The notes under the pieces were generated by a model. The model had not been told where the DNA came from. It saw only the letters and a list, made by a program, of their open reading frames with translations, and made no database searches. This document shows positions 4,031-6,306 of a stretch of 6,306 nucleotides of DNA, piece after piece. The DNA comes from Nanohaloarchaea archaeon PL-Br10_U2g16 (GTDB lineage Archaea; Nanohalarchaeota; Nanosalinia; Nanosalinales; Nanosalinaceae), in contig LKMV01000041.1 of assembly GCA_001563995.1 (NCBI GenBank), forward strand, positions 1-6,306, given 5' to 3'. Position 1 is the stretch's first letter. Each line of letters opens with the position of its first letter. The position numbers and the translations under genes were made by a program.

Positions 4031-5206
4031 ATGAGTTATGAAAAACTTGCGAAAGGGATGAACAGAAAGGAGGCTGCCCGTCGTTTGAAAGATGTGATGC
4101 CGTCTTTAGATAGATCTGATGATTTCAAGGGGTCTGCACCCTCTGTTTTTATCGGATCCCATAACTATCCGAAGGTTAACACCGGAGTACTATCTCCTCA
4201 GCACCCAGGAGACTCGTCTCTTTTAGACTCTCCAAAACAGTGGTACAGTGAAGGCTATACTGTGGAGAAGGTAGCTTCTCTAAGGACATCGCTTGTAAAC
4301 TCTAGAGAAAAAGTCAGGGTCGAGGAATCGGACGGATTCCTGATGAATACAAGGGAGGTGGCGATGGCGAAGAAGCCTGTTGATATAGAGGTGTCGTTGG
4401 AGACAAAACCGGGTTCCGGTATAAGCGGGGGTAGGGTAAAGCCTGTCTCTGCATCGGGGAACGTTGAGAAGTTTATACTGGAGGAAAACCCTTCTGTAGA
4501 GAGAAAGATCGAGAAGAAGTACTATGATACTGATGTAAAGGCGGAGACTGCGATTGAGGAGCTACAGAGGAAAGGCATAGATAACTATAAGATTCAGAAT
4601 GCGCTTTCAACAGGGATGTTGGGTCAAGAAGACAAAAGGAAGATTGTGCCGACAAGATGGAGTATAACAGCTTCTGACGACATGTTGTCGAAGAGAATAA
4701 GACGTGAGGTAAAAGATTATCAACAGCTAGGACAGATAGAGTATTACAAGAACTCTTATGTCGGAAACCATTTCTATGTGTTCCTGATACCTGGCAGATG
4801 GGAGTACGAACTCATAGAGCTAAAACGTCCGGGTTCAACCTGGAACGCTGCGAAGAATACTTATGTTCCTGCTAACCATGAGCCTTACTCCGGTAGGAGT
4901 TCTTACGCCGAGGAAACTGCTGGCGCTTACTACGCTGCAAGACTGGGAGCCTTAGAGTATCTCAGATCCAGGAACCGTCAGGCTAAGGTGCTGATAGTGA
5001 GGGATGTAACTCCAAAGTACTGGGCTCCTCTAGGTGTATGGATAATAAGGGAAACTGTTAGAAATGCGTTTGAAGGTGGTAGGGAGTTGGATGAAGTCAA
5101 GGATATAAAATGGGAACTTTCTAACAATCTAAAGTTTCTCTACTCAAGAATTAAGAACAAGAGCAAGATTTTACAAGGTAGGCAGCATAGTTTAGAGGAT
5201 TTCTAA
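4031..5206 (+). CDS. nreA: DNA repair protein NreA (Nre family) with C-terminal PIP-like motif
   Basis: Nre proteins are archaeal; in Haloferax NreA has been tied to resistance to DNA damage such as mitomycin C and to PCNA. The Nre_N pattern is clear: SAPSVFIGSHNYPKVNTGVL (residues 35-54), then DSSLLDSPKQWY (61-72) and VASLRTSLVNSREKVRVEES (81-100). KKYYDTDVKAETAIEEL (162-178), ALSTGMLGQEDKR (191-203) and the signature VPTRWSITASDDMLSK (206-221) follow. The Nre_C region has GNHFYVFLIPGRWEYELIE (245-263), GAYYAARLGALEYL (298-311) and LGVWIIRETVRNAF (334-347). The last residues, Q385-H-S-L388-E-D-F391, form a PIP-box-like PCNA-binding motif ending in one aromatic rather than two. The protein has no cysteine, so the N-terminal zinc-finger-like cluster I recall from other members is missing. 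391 residues is otherwise near family size. There is no ribosome binding site before the ATG; it is likely leaderless. Confidence 0.93.
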   Translation: MSYEKLAKGMNRKEAARRLKDVMPSLDRSDDFKGSAPSVFIGSHNYPKVNTGVLSPQHPGDSSLLDSPKQWYSEGYTVEKVASLRTSLVNSREKVRVEESDGFLMNTREVAMAKKPVDIEVSLETKPGSGISGGRVKPVSASGNVEKFILEENPSVERKIEKKYYDTDVKAETAIEELQRKGIDNYKIQNALSTGMLGQEDKRKIVPTRWSITASDDMLSKRIRREVKDYQQLGQIEYYKNSYVGNHFYVFLIPGRWEYELIELKRPGSTWNAAKNTYVPANHEPYSGRSSYAEETAGAYYAARLGALEYLRSRNRQAKVLIVRDVTPKYWAPLGVWIIRETVRNAFEGGRELDEVKDIKWELSNNLKFLYSRIKNKSKILQGRQHSLEDF

Positions 5207-5347
5207 AATCGGGAAATACCTGAATTATTACACCCCTTGGTTTCAGGTGGAACGGTTTCGGAGAGGTATCTGAAGTACAACTTAACATGTGATAGAATAG
5301 ATGTATTACAGTTAGGGAATTTTGTCGTTTTTTGTAACACAAATACC
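5207..5347. other. Intergenic spacer with imperfect repeats
   Basis: No supported gene lies here; the reverse-strand frame overlapping the NreA end has no recognisable features and clashes with NreA. CCTGAA (5219-5224) and TTCAGG (5242-5247) form an inverted repeat with a 17-base loop, and CACC/GGTG (5231-5234, 5246-5249) can pair inside it. ATACCTGAATTA (5216-5227) recurs imperfectly as GTATCTGAAGTA (5266-5277). Their role is unknown: NreA 3' end processing or operators for the downstream regulator are both possible. Confidence 0.3.
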
Positions 5348-5376
5348 ATTTTATTTATAAAATATAATGGCTATAT
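5348..5376 (+). promoter_or_regulatory. Strong TATA box with inverted repeats before the RHH gene
   Basis: TTTATAAAATATAA (5354-5367) is the best TATA box in the window. Its centre near 5359 predicts a start near 5385, so the mRNA would have about eight leader bases and be essentially leaderless. Two inverted repeats overlap it: ATTTTA/TAAAAT around TTTA (5348-5363), and ATATA/TATAT around ATGGC (5362-5376). The second lies between the box and the predicted start, a good place for an autorepressor operator, though AT-rich palindromes arise easily by chance. Confidence 0.6.
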
Positions 5377-5392
5377 GTAGTACAGAAGCTGG

Positions 5393-5542
5393 ATGGCAAC
5401 TGTATCTGTAAGACTTTCGGATGAACTGAATCAGAAGATCGATGAAATGGTGGAGAAAGGTCTTTTCAAAGACAAGACTGACGCCTTTCACGAAGCTGTC
5501 CGACTTCTACTGCTTAACTACGACGATTACGAATTAGATTAA
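5393..5542 (+). CDS. Small ribbon-helix-helix (CopG/Arc-like) DNA-binding protein, 49 aa
   Basis: The product reads MATVSVRLSDELNQKIDEMV and continues EKGLFKDKTDAFHEAVRLLL, then LNYDDYELD. This is a textbook ribbon-helix-helix: beta strand (residues 2-8, TVSVRL) that would pair in a dimer and enter the major groove, helix A (9-22, SDELNQKIDEMVEK), a G-L-F turn (23-25) and helix B (27-41, with EAVRLLL). A short acidic tail follows. Such proteins act as dimeric repressors, often of themselves, or as antitoxins. No toxin gene sits next to it, so a plain regulator is more likely. The ATG is fixed by an in-frame TAG at 5378-5380. There is no Shine-Dalgarno sequence, but a strong TATA box at leaderless spacing. 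The inverted repeats at its promoter suggest autoregulation (inference). It converges on the repeat-protein gene. Confidence 0.88.
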   Translation: MATVSVRLSDELNQKIDEMVEKGLFKDKTDAFHEAVRLLLLNYDDYELD

Positions 5543-5544
5543 CT

Positions 5545-5573
5545 TTATCTTCCTCCCCCTCCCTCCTTTTTCT
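5545..5573 (+). terminator. Pyrimidine-rich terminator after the RHH gene
   Basis: Right after the stop codon is an almost pure pyrimidine tract, TATCTTCCTCCCCCTCCCTCC and then TTTTTCTT. The final T5 (5567-5571) is a plausible archaeal termination point. The C-rich part is unusual among the gene ends of this window. Confidence 0.45.
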
Positions 5574-5620
5574 TATCAGCAAAGAGAAACATCAGTTAGA
5601 ACTCAATCCTATAATATTCG

Positions 5621-5635
5621 AGAAAAGTAAATTTA
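5621..5635 (-). terminator. Possible T-run terminator of the repeat-protein gene
   Basis: Read on the minus strand, TAAATTTACTTTTCT lies about 30 bases past the stop codon at 5667-5669. T-runs are short and only a weak four-pair stem (around 5637-5652) precedes them. Confidence 0.3.
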
Positions 5636-5666
5636 GAGAGGGTTTGAACCTCATTCGTTTCCTTGT

Positions 5667-6306
5667 TTACCAACTGAAGACCGTGCCCGAGCGTACCGTA
5701 CCGTCCGACTCCTTGATGGTCGCCACCAACTCGTTATTATCCTCATCAATCTCAAAAGTCAGCTCAGACTCTCCCAAATCCTCCTCAGGAATCGTTCCCT
5801 CTACAGCACCAAACCGGAGTTGTTCAATATTTATATGTCCTTCTCTTGGATTAGTTGCCTCTGCACTGTCGCCTATTGCAATCGCAGAATCCGTGTTTTC
5901 TTCAACTTTTGCCTTGTGACCAAATGCTATCGATGATTTAGAATTATCTCCAATGTCTGCTCCACTACTAATACTATCTTCATTTCCTCCTATAGCTATA
6001 GATCGTGGAGATGAATCACCTATTGATGCATCATTTCCTATTGCTATTCCATCTTTAGAATTAGATTTAACGGACGTTCCACTTCCAATACCAATTGCAT
6101 CAGAAGAATCTATAGCAACAGCATTACCAAGAGCAACAAAAGTTGTTCCGTCATCCGGTAGATCATGGAATTGTTGACTACCGATTGATACAGACCCAAA
6201 TCCTGCAAACTCTCCCTCATTTGTGTCAAAATCTATACTAGATCCGATAACCACGGATCTTTCAGAATTATCAGGTATATTTGTTCCATCGTTACCAATT
6301 GCGATA
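5667..6306 (-). CDS. YadA-head-like repeat protein, C-terminal part (partial; adhesin or virus fibre)
   Basis: The frame is open to the window edge, so the N-terminus is missing. A GTG at 6254 is internal, not a start: residues IAIGNDGTNIPDNSERS precede it in frame. 212 residues are visible. At least nine units carry a hydrophobic-A-hydrophobic-G core at 14-22 residue spacing: IAIGND, VVIGSS, VSIGSQ, VALGNA, IGIGSG, IAIGND, IAIGGN, IAFGHK, IAIGDS. This is the pattern of trimeric adhesin head repeats (Hep_Hag/YadA head), a left-handed beta-roll that trimerises. A C-terminal module follows (EGHINIEQLRFGAVEG, then LTFEIDEDNNELVATIKESD and GTVRSGTVFSW). Its LTFEIDEDNNELVATIKESDGTV part recalls ends of phage and archaeal-virus fibres (from memory). 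There is no membrane anchor, coiled coil or YadA beta-barrel at the C-terminus, as expected outside Gram-negative bacteria. It is probably a secreted, cell-surface or virion attachment protein. Signal peptide and promoter lie outside the window. Confidence 0.8.
   Translation of the reverse strand, partial: IAIGNDGTNIPDNSERSVVIGSSIDFDTNEGEFAGFGSVSIGSQQFHDLPDDGTTFVALGNAVAIDSSDAIGIGSGTSVKSNSKDGIAIGNDASIGDSSPRSIAIGGNEDSISSGADIGDNSKSSIAFGHKAKVEENTDSAIAIGDSAEATNPREGHINIEQLRFGAVEGTIPEEDLGESELTFEIDEDNNELVATIKESDGTVRSGTVFSW

Noticed and set aside
5151..5342. 63-aa minus-strand frame at the NreA 3' end
   Set aside because: Overlaps the conserved NreA C-terminus, has no recognisable domain and low-quality composition.
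5393..5542. Toxin-antitoxin pair with the ribbon-helix-helix protein as antitoxin
   Set aside because: No toxin-sized frame lies within coupling distance on the same strand; NreA is upstream and the next gene is convergent.
5644..6177. Plus-strand frames opposite the repeat protein
   Set aside because: Their regular Ser/Pro/Ile pattern simply mirrors the repeats coded on the minus strand.
1..6306. CRISPR array, insertion sequence or attachment site
   Set aside because: No regularly spaced direct repeats, transposase, terminal inverted repeats or tRNA-end duplication are visible; the only tandem units are protein-level repeats at 5820-6306.

Overview
The window looks like chromosomal DNA of a small-genome, probably halophilic archaeon. 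The proteins are archaeal/eukaryal in type (ribosomal proteins L7Ae, S28e and L24e, aIF5B-type IF-2, the archaeal repair protein NreA). Promoters have TATA boxes about 26 bases before the predicted starts, several mRNAs look leaderless or nearly so, and gene ends carry T-runs. The proteins are strikingly acidic and hand-counted GC in core genes is about 40-53%. A Nanohaloarchaeota-like (DPANN) source is my best guess; this is inference and not proven by any single marker.

Layout: bases 1-267 hold no convincing protein gene but contain a perfect 8-bp hairpin (44-64) and a compact structured block (about 65-176) that ends in T-runs and may be a small RNA of unknown type. A 140-residue protein of unknown function (268-690, minus) is divergent from the translation cluster and shares a short TATA-containing spacer with it. 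The cluster reads L7Ae (821-1198), S28e (1232-1408), L24e (1412-1558), then a terminator-like tract, then IF-2/aIF5B (1648-3402) with its own TATA box. S28e (58 aa) and L24e (48 aa) are unusually short. From memory of other archaea, ndk often lies between L24e and infB; it is absent here. The L7Ae leader carries a box C-like UGAUGA sequence whose possible kink-turn would mask the ribosome binding site, suggesting autogenous control.

Convergent to IF-2 is a five-helix MauE/DoxX-like membrane protein with a CACLG motif (3447-3995, minus). Only 35 bases away and divergent from it lies NreA (4031-5206), a PCNA-linked repair protein with a C-terminal PIP-like motif, here without the N-terminal cysteine cluster I recall in the family. 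A 49-residue ribbon-helix-helix regulator (5393-5542) follows, with a strong TATA box and inverted repeats at its promoter.

The right end (5667-6306, minus, running off the edge) encodes the C-terminal part of a protein built from at least nine YadA-head-like repeats (motif like S-I-A-I-G) and a short C-terminal module resembling tail-fibre or surface-protein ends. Its repeats are clearly more AT-rich than its C-terminal module. It is the most accessory-looking gene here and a candidate attachment protein, either cellular or virus-derived.
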